A DNA stretch of 21,635 bases from CAZYBG01 sp964645155 (GCA_964645155.1 CAZYBG010000047.1:1-21635); one strand, 5' to 3'. Shown: positions 13,575-21,529, counted from the first letter of the stretch. Made by a program: numbers and translations. The notes: generated by a model not told the origin, from the sequence alone.

Positions 13575-13676
13575 CTTGTCCTCCCCTGGCCGAATGCCTA
13601 AACCACCTCCGACGCTACGGGCGGCATGGTTTCCAAATGGTTAATCCGGCCCCCGCGCAGACCTCAGGAAGACCGC

Positions 13677-15077
13677 ATGACCAGCCCCGTCGTCACCCGC
13701 TTCGCGCCCTCGCCGACCGGCTACCTGCATATCGGCGGCGCGCGCACGGCGCTCTTCAACTGGCTCTACGCCCGCGGCCGGGGCGGAAAGTTCCTGCTGC
13801 GCATCGAGGATACTGACCGCGCCCGGTCGACCCCCGAGGCGACCGAGGCGATCCTGCGGGGGCTGACCTGGCTCGGCCTCGACTGGGATGGCGAGGCGGT
13901 GAGCCAGTTCGCCCGCGCCGCGCGCCATGCCGGGGTCGCGCGCGAGATGCTGGCCAACGGCAGCGCCTACAAGTGCTTCGCGACGCCCGAGGAGATCGCC
14001 GCCTTCAAGGACGAAGCGCGCGCCGAGGGCCGCTCGACCCTGTTCCTCTCGCCCTGGCGCGACGCCGCGCCCGCGACCCACCCCGACGCGCCCTTCGTCA
14101 TCCGCCTGCGCGCCCCGCGCGAGGGCGAGACGGTGGTCGAGGATGCCGTGCAGGGCACCGTGCGCTGGCAGAATGCCGAGCTCGACGACATGGTGCTGCT
14201 GCGTTCGGACGGCACGCCGACCTACATGCACGCAGTGGTGGTCGACGACCACGACATGGCGGTGACCCACATCATCCGCGGCGACGACCACCTGACCAAC
14301 GCCGCCCGGCAGACGCAGATCTACCGCGCCATGGGCTGGGACGTGCCGGTCTTCGCGCATATACCGCTCATTCACGGTCCCGATGGCAAGAAGCTGTCGA
14401 AGCGGCACGGCGCCGTCGGGCTCGAGGAATACCGGAAGATGGGCTACCCGGCGGCGGGGATGCGCAACTACCTCGCCCGCCTCGGCTGGAGCCACGGCGA
14501 TGCCGAGGTGTTCTCGGATGCCGAGGCGATGGGCTGGTTCGACCTTTCCGGCATCGGCAAGTCGCCGGCGCGGCTCGACTTCAAGAAGCTCGACCACGTC
14601 GCGCGCCAGCACATCGCCCGCATGGACGACGCAGCACTGGTGGCCGAGGCCGACGGATTCCTGGCCGCGACGGGCCAGCCGCGACTTTCTGCAGCGCAGA
14701 AAGTGCGGCTGCAGGATGCGATGTTCTGCCTCAAGGACCGCTCGAAGAATTTTCTGGAACTGCTCGAAAAGGCTCACTTTGTGTTGGCGGAGCAACCACT
14801 TGACCGCGACGCGGCGGCGCGCGCGGCGCTCGATCCGGTATCCCGTGGTATACTGCGAGAATTGACGCCGCACCTGCAAAATGCTAGCTGGAACCGCGAC
14901 GCGCTGGAGGCGGTCGTGGCCCAGGTCGGCGAATCCCGCGGGGTTCCCCTCGGCAAGCTCGCCCCGGCGCTCCGGGCAGCACTCGCCGGCCGCGCCGTCA
15001 GCCCCAGCGTGTTCGACATGATGCTCGTCATCGGCCGGGAGGCGACGATCGCCCGGATCGCTGACGCGGCGGGATGA
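13677..15077 (+). CDS. gltX: Glutamyl-tRNA synthetase
   Basis: Class I synthetase charging tRNA-Glu; in alphaproteobacteria, which use the GatCAB amidotransferase for Gln-tRNA, at least one copy also charges tRNA-Gln. The 466-residue product has the HIGH-type motif PSPTGYLHIGGARTALF (His18-Gly21), HIIRGDDHLTNAARQTQIYR, and the KMSKS-type GKKLSKRHG (Lys238-Arg243), then the alpha-helical anticodon-binding half. Two gltX copies are common in this order; which paralogue this is cannot be told here. ATG 13677 follows CAGGAA and starts directly at the catalytic fold. The 13575-13676 divergent region has no convincing promoter. Bases 14690-14890, in the anticodon-binding part, are lower in G+C (about 59% by count for 14701-14880) than their surroundings. 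Confidence 0.96.
   Translation: MTSPVVTRFAPSPTGYLHIGGARTALFNWLYARGRGGKFLLRIEDTDRARSTPEATEAILRGLTWLGLDWDGEAVSQFARAARHAGVAREMLANGSAYKCFATPEEIAAFKDEARAEGRSTLFLSPWRDAAPATHPDAPFVIRLRAPREGETVVEDAVQGTVRWQNAELDDMVLLRSDGTPTYMHAVVVDDHDMAVTHIIRGDDHLTNAARQTQIYRAMGWDVPVFAHIPLIHGPDGKKLSKRHGAVGLEEYRKMGYPAAGMRNYLARLGWSHGDAEVFSDAEAMGWFDLSGIGKSPARLDFKKLDHVARQHIARMDDAALVAEADGFLAATGQPRLSAAQKVRLQDAMFCLKDRSKNFLELLEKAHFVLAEQPLDRDAAARAALDPVSRGILRELTPHLQNASWNRDALEAVVAQVGESRGVPLGKLAPALRAALAGRAVSPSVFDMMLVIGREATIARIADAAG
14684..14704. repeat. Perfect intragenic inverted repeat in gltX
   Basis: ACTTTCTGC (14684-14692) and GCAGAAAGT (14696-14704) form a perfect 9-bp stem with a 3-nt loop inside the coding sequence (around RLSAAQKVR). 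It stands at the left edge of the lower-G+C patch of gltX. Confidence 0.75.
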
Positions 15078-15147
15078 GGGCCTCCCTCGCCCCGCGACCC
15101 CGGGGATGATTGCGGCCGGCCCGCCCGGTCCGAGGAAAGGGAACCAG

Positions 15148-16449
15148 ATGGCCGACACAACCCATACCCGCACCGCGACCCTGACCTTCGACGACAGGCG
15201 GATCGAGATGCCGATCCTGTCGCCGACGGTGGGGCCGGACGTGATCGACATTCGCAAGCTCTATGCCGAGGGCGATGTCTTCACCTACGACCCCGGCTTC
15301 ACCTCGACCGCGTCCTGCGACTCGACGATCACCTATATCGACGGCGATGCGGGCGAACTGCTCTACCGCGGCTATCCGATCGAGCATCTGGCCGAGAAGT
15401 CGAACTTCCTCGAGGTCTGCTACCTGCTGCTCTACGGCGAGCTTCCCGATGCCACGCAGCTCGAGGACTTCATCAACCGGGTGACCCGCCACACGATGCT
15501 GCACGAGCAGATGCAGTACTTCTTCCGTGGCTTCCGCCGGGACGCGCACCCGATGGCGACGATGGTGGGCGTGGTCGGCGCGATGAGCGCGTTCTACCAC
15601 GATTCGACCGACATCAACGATCCCTGGCAGCGCGAGGTCGCGGCGATCCGGATGATCGCCAAGATGCCGACGATCGCCGCCTGGGCGTTCAAGTATTCGA
15701 TCGGCCAGCCCTTCGTTTATCCGCGCAACGCGCTCGACTACGCCGGCAACTTCCTCAACATGTGCTTCGCCGTTCCGGCCGAGGACTACGTGGTCGATCC
15801 GATCCTGTCCCGCGCGATGGACCGCATCATGATGCTCCACGCCGACCACGAGCAGAACGCCTCGACCTCGACGGTTCGGCTGGCGGGGTCCTCGGGCGCC
15901 AATCCGTTCGCCTGCATCGCCGCCGGCATCGCCTGCCTCTGGGGGCCGGCGCATGGCGGCGCCAACCAGGCCTGCCTCGAGATGCTGCGCGAGATCGGCA
16001 CCACCGACCGGATCCCCGAATACATCGCCCGCGCCAAGGACAAGAACGACCCGTTCCGCCTGATGGGCTTCGGCCACCGCGTCTACAAGAACTTCGACCC
16101 GCGCGCGAAGGTGATGAAGCAGTCGGCCGACGAGGTGCTGGACCTCCTCGGCATCAAGAACAACGAGACGCTGCGGGTGGCGAAGGAGCTCGAGAAGATC
16201 GCGCTCGAGGACGACTACTTCGTGTCGAAGAAGCTCTACCCGAACGTCGATTTCTACTCGGGCATCATCCTCGAGGCGATGGGCTTTCCCACTGCCATGT
16301 TCACGCCGATCTTCGCGATGTCGCGCACCGTGGGCTGGATCAGCCAGTGGAAGGAGATGATCGCCGACCCGACCCAGAAGATCGGCCGGCCGCGGCAGCT
16401 TTACGTCGGCGCCCCGCGGCGCGATTATGTCGAGGTCGAGAACCGCTGA
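15148..16449 (+). CDS. gltA: Citrate synthase
   Basis: Condenses oxaloacetate and acetyl-CoA to citrate, the entry step of the TCA cycle. The 433-residue product is a full-length type II (hexameric, Gram-negative) citrate synthase. The catalytic residues are His269 (WGPAHGGANQA), His310 (MGFGHRVYKNFDPRA) and Asp368 (NVDFYSGI), with spacing almost identical to E. coli His264/His305/Asp362. LHADHEQNASTSTVRLAGSS and AWAFKYSIGQPFVYP are further signatures. ATG 15148 was chosen over an in-frame ATG at 15106 because GAGGAAAGG lies at 15132-15140 and the family N-terminus begins with MAD. It follows gltX by 70 bp, with GAGGG-CCT-CCCTC over the gltX stop but no clear promoter, so cotranscription is possible. 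Confidence 0.98.
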   Translation: MADTTHTRTATLTFDDRRIEMPILSPTVGPDVIDIRKLYAEGDVFTYDPGFTSTASCDSTITYIDGDAGELLYRGYPIEHLAEKSNFLEVCYLLLYGELPDATQLEDFINRVTRHTMLHEQMQYFFRGFRRDAHPMATMVGVVGAMSAFYHDSTDINDPWQREVAAIRMIAKMPTIAAWAFKYSIGQPFVYPRNALDYAGNFLNMCFAVPAEDYVVDPILSRAMDRIMMLHADHEQNASTSTVRLAGSSGANPFACIAAGIACLWGPAHGGANQACLEMLREIGTTDRIPEYIARAKDKNDPFRLMGFGHRVYKNFDPRAKVMKQSADEVLDLLGIKNNETLRVAKELEKIALEDDYFVSKKLYPNVDFYSGIILEAMGFPTAMFTPIFAMSRTVGWISQWKEMIADPTQKIGRPRQLYVGAPRRDYVEVENR

Positions 16450-16470
16450 GCGCGGGGCGCGGGCCGCTCA
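16447..16470. terminator. Hairpin joining the stops of gltA and the convergent membrane-protein gene
   Basis: TGAGCG (16447-16452) pairs with CGCTCA (16465-16470) around a 12-nt G+C-rich loop. Each arm contains the stop codon of one of the two convergent genes, so both transcripts would form the same stem. No T-tract is present. Confidence 0.4.
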
Positions 16471-17226
16471 GACCGCCACGCTTTCGTCGTCGCCCTTGCG
16501 GCGGCCCCGGACGATGGCGACCACCGCCTCGTCCGCCCTGCCCTTCGTCAGCCACGAGATCGAGAACGCCCAGACGGCGATCGCCTCGAACCACAGCACG
16601 AGGAGCCAGCGGTTGACCACTGCCTGCGGCGCCTCAGGCCCCATGACCTTGAACCAGGACGCCACGATGGTGGCGAGCGTCATCGCCACGATCACCCAGC
16701 CGCAGGCCCGGTAGATGCGCCGGCGCAGCGGCCGGGCGGTGCGGGCGAACCTGACGAGGCTGAGCCAGGCCAGCGCCGAGAGGAACACGATCGCCGAGAG
16801 GTAGTGCCCGATCGAGGCCGCCCGGTAGCCCAGCATCGCCTGGGCCACCGACCCGCAGCTGTCGGTCGCCCCGAGCTTGCAGGCCGCGGCGAGCCCGCCC
16901 GCCACCGGCGCGGCGTTCGGCAGGAAGGCGACGCCGAGGGCGGCGATGCCGCCCACCGTGGTCACCAGATCGTCCGACAGCCGCTCGCGCCCCTCGAGGC
17001 CGTGGCCGCGATAGCAGATCAGGAATACCCCGATCGCGGTCAGCGTGCCGACGAGGATGTCGCGCAGGAGCGTGTGATAGTAGTCCGAGATCGAGGGCGC
17101 GACATTGCCGAGCGAGAGCAGCCCGCCCGCGATCAGCGCGAGCGGCAGGACGAAGCCGAGCACGCCGAGCGCCCGCCGCATCCGGTAGAACGACCTCACC
17201 ACGTCGTCGCGCATCGCCTCGGGCAT
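16468..17226 (-). CDS. Six-helix integral membrane protein of unknown function
   Basis: I cannot name this 252-residue protein. Six hydrophobic segments are visible: LGVLGFVLPLALIAGGLLSL (about 20-39), DILVGTLTAIGVFLICY, VGGIAALGVAFLPNAA, IGHYLSAIVFLSALAWLSLV, GWVIVAMTLATIVASWF and LLVLWFEAIAVWAFSISWL. Between the first two lies SISDYYHTLLRD, a motif I associate with a family of small bacterial membrane proteins without known function. A loop with two Cys (CKLGATDSC) precedes helix 4 and could be disulfide-bonded if periplasmic. The C-terminus is short and charged (GRRKGDDES). ATG 17226 has GGGAGGGG upstream. It lies 79 bp downstream of the paaG-like gene on the same strand. Confidence 0.82.
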   Translation of the reverse strand: MPEAMRDDVVRSFYRMRRALGVLGFVLPLALIAGGLLSLGNVAPSISDYYHTLLRDILVGTLTAIGVFLICYRGHGLEGRERLSDDLVTTVGGIAALGVAFLPNAAPVAGGLAAACKLGATDSCGSVAQAMLGYRAASIGHYLSAIVFLSALAWLSLVRFARTARPLRRRIYRACGWVIVAMTLATIVASWFKVMGPEAPQAVVNRWLLVLWFEAIAVWAFSISWLTKGRADEAVVAIVRGRRKGDDESVAV

Positions 17227-17305
17227 CGGACCCCTCCCGCCGGGAAGCCTGACGCAAGCTAGCTCCTCGGGCGAGGCTCCGTCGAGTAGCCGATTCCCTA
17301 CCGCC

Positions 17306-18082
17306 TCAGCGCCCCCGGAAGGCGGGCGCGCGCTTCTGCAGGAATGCGGTCACGCCCTCGCGGAAGTCGTCCGTCCGGCCGCATTCGCCCTGCAACCGCG
17401 CCTCGAGCGCAAGCTGCGCGGCAAGATCGTTGCCGAAGCTCTGGCGCAGCGCCTGCTTGACCCGGGCATAGGCCGCCGTCGGGCCGGCGGCCAGCTGCCG
17501 GGCGCGGGCCTGCCAGTGCCCGGCGAAGTCGTCGTCCGGCACCGCCTCCCAGATCATGCCCCAGTCGGCAGCCTGCCGGGCGCCGATACTCTCGGCGAAG
17601 AGGCAGGCGCCCATGGCGCGCGCGAAGCCGACCTGGCGCGGCAGCCAGTAGGTGCCGCCGGCGTCGGGGATGAGGCCGATCCGGGTGAAGGCCTGGATGA
17701 AGCTCGCGGCCTCGGCCGCGATCACCACGTCGGCGGCAAGCGCGAGGTTGGCCCCGGCCCCGGCCGCTGGGCCGTTGACGGCGGCGATGGTCGGAACCGG
17801 GCAATCGAAAATCGCCTGCAGCATCGGCTCGTATTCCTCCCGCAGCGTCCGCTCGAGGTCGAGCGTCGCCGCGCTGCCGCCATCGGCGAGGTCCTGCCCC
17901 GAACAGAAGGCGCGTCCCGCCCCGGTCAGGACGAGAACGCGCGCCTCGGCCGCCGCCCGGCCAAGGGCGGCGATGATCTCGTGCCGCATCCGCCGGTTCA
18001 GCGCGTTCATCACATCGGGGCGGTCGAGCGTGAGGACGGCAACGCCGTCCTCGATCGTGAAGGTGGTCGCCTGATGCTCCAT
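17306..18082 (-). CDS. paaG: PaaG-like enoyl-CoA isomerase (crotonase superfamily)
   Basis: The 258-residue product matches PaaG, the 2-(1,2-epoxy-1,2-dihydrophenyl)acetyl-CoA isomerase of phenylacetate degradation, in detail: NGPAAGAGANLALAADVVIA (103-122), AFTRIGLIPDAGGTYWLPR (131-149), the ADWGMIWEAV block and the tail DDFREGVTAFLQKRAPAF. GRAFCSGQDL (57-65) supplies the oxyanion hole. Asp140 is the single catalytic acid expected for PaaG; the second Glu of true enoyl-CoA hydratases is replaced by Asn112. ATG 18082 follows GGGAGG. No other paa genes are in the window, so this may be a stand-alone isomerase acting on other acyl-CoAs; the family is firm but the substrate is not. It is part of the minus-strand run from ccmF. 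Confidence 0.88.
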   Translation of the reverse strand: MEHQATTFTIEDGVAVLTLDRPDVMNALNRRMRHEIIAALGRAAAEARVLVLTGAGRAFCSGQDLADGGSAATLDLERTLREEYEPMLQAIFDCPVPTIAAVNGPAAGAGANLALAADVVIAAEAASFIQAFTRIGLIPDAGGTYWLPRQVGFARAMGACLFAESIGARQAADWGMIWEAVPDDDFAGHWQARARQLAAGPTAAYARVKQALRQSFGNDLAAQLALEARLQGECGRTDDFREGVTAFLQKRAPAFRGR

Positions 18083-18154
18083 GCCGTCCTCCCTGGCGCG
18101 CTCCGCCGGCGACCATAGGCGCGCCGCGCCGGCTGCGGGAAGCACGACGGTGCG

Positions 18155-18667
18155 TCACCGGCCGCCGCGGCCGCCGACTGCGGCGATCAGCGCCCGCGCC
18201 TCGGGCGGCGGGCGGCGCTCGATCCGGCGGTAGCCGGTGCCGTCGCGGTTGCGGGTCAGCAGGCCGGTCTCGACCAGCGAGCGGCGGATCTGCGCGGCGT
18301 CGTTCAGCGCGGTCGCGGCGTCGAGCAGCGCCGAGGCCTCGCGCTCGTGCCACTCGGTCGCCGGCGGCAGGCGCGCCCAGACCGCCCAGAGGCAGAGATC
18401 GCGCACCGCCTGGCGGGCCGGCCAGCGCGCGAAGCGGCCCTGCGCATCGAACCAGCGCAGCGCGCGGGCGACCCGGGCCGGGTCGGCCGGCGGCTCGGCC
18501 CCGCGGCGGAGCGCCGAAAGATGCTGGAAGTTGCGGTAGCCCGCGGCGCGGGCGATCCGGTTCAGCCAGGCCTGGTGGCCGGGGTCGTCGGCCGGCGCCT
18601 CGGCGCGGAGGGCACGGGCGAAGGCGGACATGTCGGGAATGACGAGCGCGATCGGCTGTCGTGTCAT
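18155..18667 (-). CDS. DUF2087-domain protein
   Basis: A 170-residue cytoplasmic protein. The C-terminal half (about 67-155) fits DUF2087: ALRWFDAQGRFARWPARQAV, LCLWAVWARLPPATEWHERE, ASALLDAATALNDAAQIRRSLVE in segments, and LLTRNRDGTGYRRIE. This domain resembles a small winged helix and is often linked to transcriptional regulators, but has no proven function that I know of. The N-terminal half has a helical segment (AWLNRIARAAGYRNFQHLSAL). ATG 18667 is the first Met, with GGAG about ten bases upstream; the spacing is long. The 188 bp before it, up to the ccmH stop, contain no further gene that I can support, and no clear promoter. Confidence 0.8.
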   Translation of the reverse strand: MTRQPIALVIPDMSAFARALRAEAPADDPGHQAWLNRIARAAGYRNFQHLSALRRGAEPPADPARVARALRWFDAQGRFARWPARQAVRDLCLWAVWARLPPATEWHEREASALLDAATALNDAAQIRRSLVETGLLTRNRDGTGYRRIERRPPPEARALIAAVGGRGGR

Positions 18668-18855
18668 GGCGTTGGATCTCCAGTGCGCATCGACCTGCCC
18701 CGGGGTCGGGGTGCCCTGGCCGCCCCTCGGGCGCGTCGGCTGCGCCTCGTCGGAGTTCCGGAGGATGACGACTGTCGCAGGTTCAGCTCCCGGTTGCCCG
18801 GGTGGCGGCGCCTCGGTGATCTGCGGACCGTGCGCGGCGGTATAGGGCCGGCGCG

Positions 18856-19410
18856 TCAGCCGCGCAAGATCTCGTCGAGCCGGGCCTTCTCGGCCGCGCT
18901 CAGCGCCTCGGGCGCGGCCTCGGGCGCCCTGCCCCGGCGCCGGACGTAGAGGGCCGCGATGCCAAGCCCGAGAAGCAGCATGGCCGGCCCGGCGACCCAG
19001 AGCAGAAGGTTCGCGCCCGAGGCCGTCGGGCGCAGCAGGACGTATTCGCCGTAGCGGGCCACCACGAAATCGACGACGCCGGCATCGCTGTCGCCGGCCA
19101 GCAGCCGCTCGCGGACGAGGAGCCGGAGGTCGCGGGCCAGTTCGGCATTCGATTCGTCGATCGACTCGTTGCGGCAGACGAGGCAGCGAAGCCCCTCGGA
19201 GATGCTGCGCGCCCGCGCCTCGAGCGCAGGATCGGCAAGGACCTCGTCGGGCTGCACCGCGGGCGCGGGGGCGGCGGCGAGGAGCAGCGCCAGCACCAGC
19301 GGCGCGAGGCGGGCGCGGCGCCCTACCGTCCGGCGCGGGGCTGAAGGGGTTGCCGCGGACGGCCCGGGGGCCGGAGGGGGTGCGGCCGGAACGGGATTCC
19401 CCCGGCTCAT
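18856..19410 (-). CDS. ccmH: Cytochrome c maturation protein CcmH
   Basis: CcmH is a membrane-anchored periplasmic thiol-disulfide protein that keeps the apocytochrome c CXXCH motif reduced and works with CcmF in haem ligation. The 184-residue product has the diagnostic LRCLVCRNESIDES with Cys76 and Cys79, the helical ELARDLRLLVRERLLAGDSD, FVVARYGEYVLLRP, and a C-terminal membrane helix NLLLWVAGPAMLLLGLGIAALYV. Before the signal hydrophobic stretch (LAPLVLALLLAAAPAPA, about 35-51) there is an unusual Pro/Ala-rich 30-residue N-terminus. Start at 19410 is supported by the ATGA overlap with the ccmF stop, giving translational coupling, though a later start cannot be excluded. It is the single-domain form, lacking the CcmI-like TPR part of E. 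coli CcmH. Confidence 0.94.
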   Translation of the reverse strand: MSRGNPVPAAPPPAPGPSAATPSAPRRTVGRRARLAPLVLALLLAAAPAPAVQPDEVLADPALEARARSISEGLRCLVCRNESIDESNAELARDLRLLVRERLLAGDSDAGVVDFVVARYGEYVLLRPTASGANLLLWVAGPAMLLLGLGIAALYVRRRGRAPEAAPEALSAAEKARLDEILRG

Positions 19411-21380
19411 TCTGCCGCCACGACGCCCGCGGGCGCCTTCCGCGCCCCGGCAGCGACGCGATAGCGGCGGTCCGACAGGCTGAGAAGGCCGCCGAGCGCC
19501 ATGATGATCGACCCGCCCCAGATCCAGTTGGCAAAGGGCTTGATGTAGGTGCGCACCGCCCAGCCGCCGCCCTCCTGCGGGTCGCCGATGACCAGGTAGA
19601 CATCGCGCAGGAAGCCATTGTCGATCGCTGCCTCGGTCGTCGGCATCTGCGCGACCGGGTAGACGCGCTTCTCGGGGAACAGCGCCGCGACCTCGCGGTC
19701 GCCGCGGAACACGTGGAACTCGGCCATGGTAGAGCTGTAGTTTGGCCCCTCGACCTCGCGCACGGCGCGGAACTCGATCCCGTAGCCCGCGACCTCGAAC
19801 CGCTCGCCCTCGCGCGCGACGCGGATGTCCTCGCTCTCCCACGCGGTCAGGGCGGCGACGGCGAAGATGGTGATGCCGAGGCCCGCATGGGCGGTGGCCT
19901 TGCCCCAGTCGGCCCGCGGCAGGCGCGTGAGACGCCCCAGCCGCTGCCCGAGGCCGCCGCGGCCGGCGCGGCTCCAGAGGTCGACCGCGGCGCCGAGCAC
20001 CACCCAGAGCCCGAGCGCGAGACCGACCGGCCCGAGCGCCGAGCGGCCGGTCTGGACCGCCCAGACGAGGAGCGCGAGCGCGAGCGTCAGGGCCAGCGCG
20101 CCGCCAAGCGGGCGGACGGCCCGCCCGAGCTGCGCCCGCTTCCAGGGCAGCAGCGCCGCGACGGGCAGGATCAGCGCGATGGCGATGACGAACGGGCTGA
20201 AGGCCGCGTTGAAGAACGGCGGGCCGACCGAAAGCTTGCGGTCGAACGCCATCTCGGCCAGCAGCGGCCAGATCGTGCCGACGAAGACCACGAAGCACGA
20301 GACCGTGAGGAGGATGTTGTTCGCGACAATCCCGGTCTCGCGGCTGACGGTGGAGAAGACACCCTTCGCCTCCATCGCCGGCGCGCGCATGGCAAAGAGC
20401 GTCAGCGCCCCGCCGACGAAGACGGCAAGGATCAGCAGGATGAACACGCCGCGTTCGGGATCGTTGGCAAAGGCGTGGACCGAGGTGAGCACCCCCGACC
20501 GCACGATGAACGCGCCGACCAGCGAAAAGCCGAAGGCCATGATGGCGAGCAGGATCGTCCAGGCCTTCAGCGCCTCGCGCTTCTCGACCACGATCGCGGA
20601 ATGGAGGAGCGCCGCGGCGATCAGCCAGGGCATGAAGGACGCATTCTCGACCGGGTCCCAGAACCAGAAGCCGCCCCAGCCGAGCTCGTAGTAGGCCCAC
20701 CACGAGCCGAGCGCGATGCCGATCGTGAGGAAGATCCAGGCGGCAAGCGTCCAGGGCCGGACCCAGCGGCCCCAGGCGGCATCGACCCGCCCCTCGATCA
20801 GTGCGGCGACGGCGAAGGAGAAGCTCATCGAGAGGCCGACATAGCCGAGGTAGAGGAACGGCGGGTGGAAGGCGAGACCGGGATCCTGCAGCAGCGGATT
20901 GAGGTCCTGCCCGTCCATCGGCGGCAGCGCGAGCCGCAGGAACGGGTTCGAGGTGAACAGGATGAAGGCGAGGAAGGCGACGCCCACCGCCGCCTGGACC
21001 GCCAGCACGCGCGCCCTGAGGCCGGGCGGAAGGTTGCCGCCGAACCAGGCTGCGCAGGCGCCGAAGAGCGCGAGGATCAGCACCCAGAGGAGCAGCGAGC
21101 CCTCGTGATTCCCCCAGACGCCGCTGATCTTGTAGATCAGCGGCTTGGCGGTGTGCGAGTTGAGCGTGACGAGCTGCAGCGAGAAGTCGGAGGTGACGAA
21201 GGCGTAGGTGAGCGCCGCGAAAGAGAAGGCGACGAGCAGGAACTGCACCGTCGCCGCGGGTTCCGCCACCGCCATCCAGCCGGGCCAGCCCTTCTGCGCG
21301 CCGACAAGCGGCACGACCGTCTGCACGATGGCGACGGCGAAGGCGAGGATCAGGGCGAAGTGGCCGAGTTCGACGATCAT
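19407..21380 (-). CDS. ccmF: Haem lyase subunit CcmF
   Basis: CcmF is the integral-membrane core of the System I cytochrome c haem lyase: it takes haem from holo-CcmE and, with CcmH, attaches it to apocytochromes. The 657-residue product has many membrane helices and the tryptophan-rich haem-handling WWD domain GSWWAYYELGWGGFWFWDPV (Asp242), ending ENASFMPW. KISGVWGNHEGSLLLWVLIL, HPPFLYLGYVGLSMSFSFAV and the large periplasmic C-terminal domain (EIRVA-type region, FPEKRVYPVAQMPTTEAAI) are family-typical. ATG 21380 (MIVELGHFAL) was chosen because relatives begin this way; MIAAMIVELG from 21392 is possible and neither has a clear ribosome site. ccmH follows with an ATGA overlap. ccmG and ccmI are not in the window. 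Confidence 0.96.
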   Translation of the reverse strand: MIVELGHFALILAFAVAIVQTVVPLVGAQKGWPGWMAVAEPAATVQFLLVAFSFAALTYAFVTSDFSLQLVTLNSHTAKPLIYKISGVWGNHEGSLLLWVLILALFGACAAWFGGNLPPGLRARVLAVQAAVGVAFLAFILFTSNPFLRLALPPMDGQDLNPLLQDPGLAFHPPFLYLGYVGLSMSFSFAVAALIEGRVDAAWGRWVRPWTLAAWIFLTIGIALGSWWAYYELGWGGFWFWDPVENASFMPWLIAAALLHSAIVVEKREALKAWTILLAIMAFGFSLVGAFIVRSGVLTSVHAFANDPERGVFILLILAVFVGGALTLFAMRAPAMEAKGVFSTVSRETGIVANNILLTVSCFVVFVGTIWPLLAEMAFDRKLSVGPPFFNAAFSPFVIAIALILPVAALLPWKRAQLGRAVRPLGGALALTLALALLVWAVQTGRSALGPVGLALGLWVVLGAAVDLWSRAGRGGLGQRLGRLTRLPRADWGKATAHAGLGITIFAVAALTAWESEDIRVAREGERFEVAGYGIEFRAVREVEGPNYSSTMAEFHVFRGDREVAALFPEKRVYPVAQMPTTEAAIDNGFLRDVYLVIGDPQEGGGWAVRTYIKPFANWIWGGSIIMALGGLLSLSDRRYRVAAGARKAPAGVVAAE

Positions 21381-21463
21381 GGCGGCGATCATAGGCGCAG
21401 CCGCGGCTGCGGCCAATGGGGTGCGCGCGCGGGTCGCGGGATCGTCAGGCGGCCGGCGCCGGA

Positions 21464-21520
21464 GCGGGGGGCTTCACGCCCCCCGCAGCCCCCCGTGGGA
21501 TACTTCAAAGACGGGGAAGC
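21464..21520 (-). repeat. Hairpin plus GATAYTT-type intergenic element, possible terminator
   Basis: GCGGGGGGC (21464-21472) and GCCCCCCGC (21478-21486) form a perfect 9-bp stem with a TTCAC loop. It is followed on the plus strand by AGCCCCCCGTGGGATACTTC and AAAGACGGGGAAGC. The combination of a G/C hairpin, a second C-run and GGATATTT(N)GAAGA-like sequence resembles a short element I recall seeing repeatedly between genes in Rhodobacterales genomes. It lies between the minus-strand partial gene and ccmF, so it could end the upstream transcript. Only one copy is in the window. Confidence 0.55.
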
Positions 21521-21529
21521 GCGGCGGGC

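Noticed and set aside
11424..13601. A 725-codon plus-strand frame antisense to comEC
   Set aside because: Its translation is a low-complexity Arg/Gly/His mixture with no domain, while the opposite strand encodes a convincing ComEC.
13630..13645. Possible SOS box (GTTT-N7-GTTA) upstream of gltX/comEC
   Set aside because: Two mismatches to the alphaproteobacterial GTTC-N7-GTTC consensus and no damage-response gene next to it.
15076..15088. GAGGG-CCT-CCCTC at the gltX stop as a terminator
   Set aside because: Only five pairs, three-base loop, no T-tract, and gltA follows closely on the same strand.
13641..15257. A 538-codon minus-strand frame over gltX
   Set aside because: Mirror reading of gltX codons with no recognisable domain.
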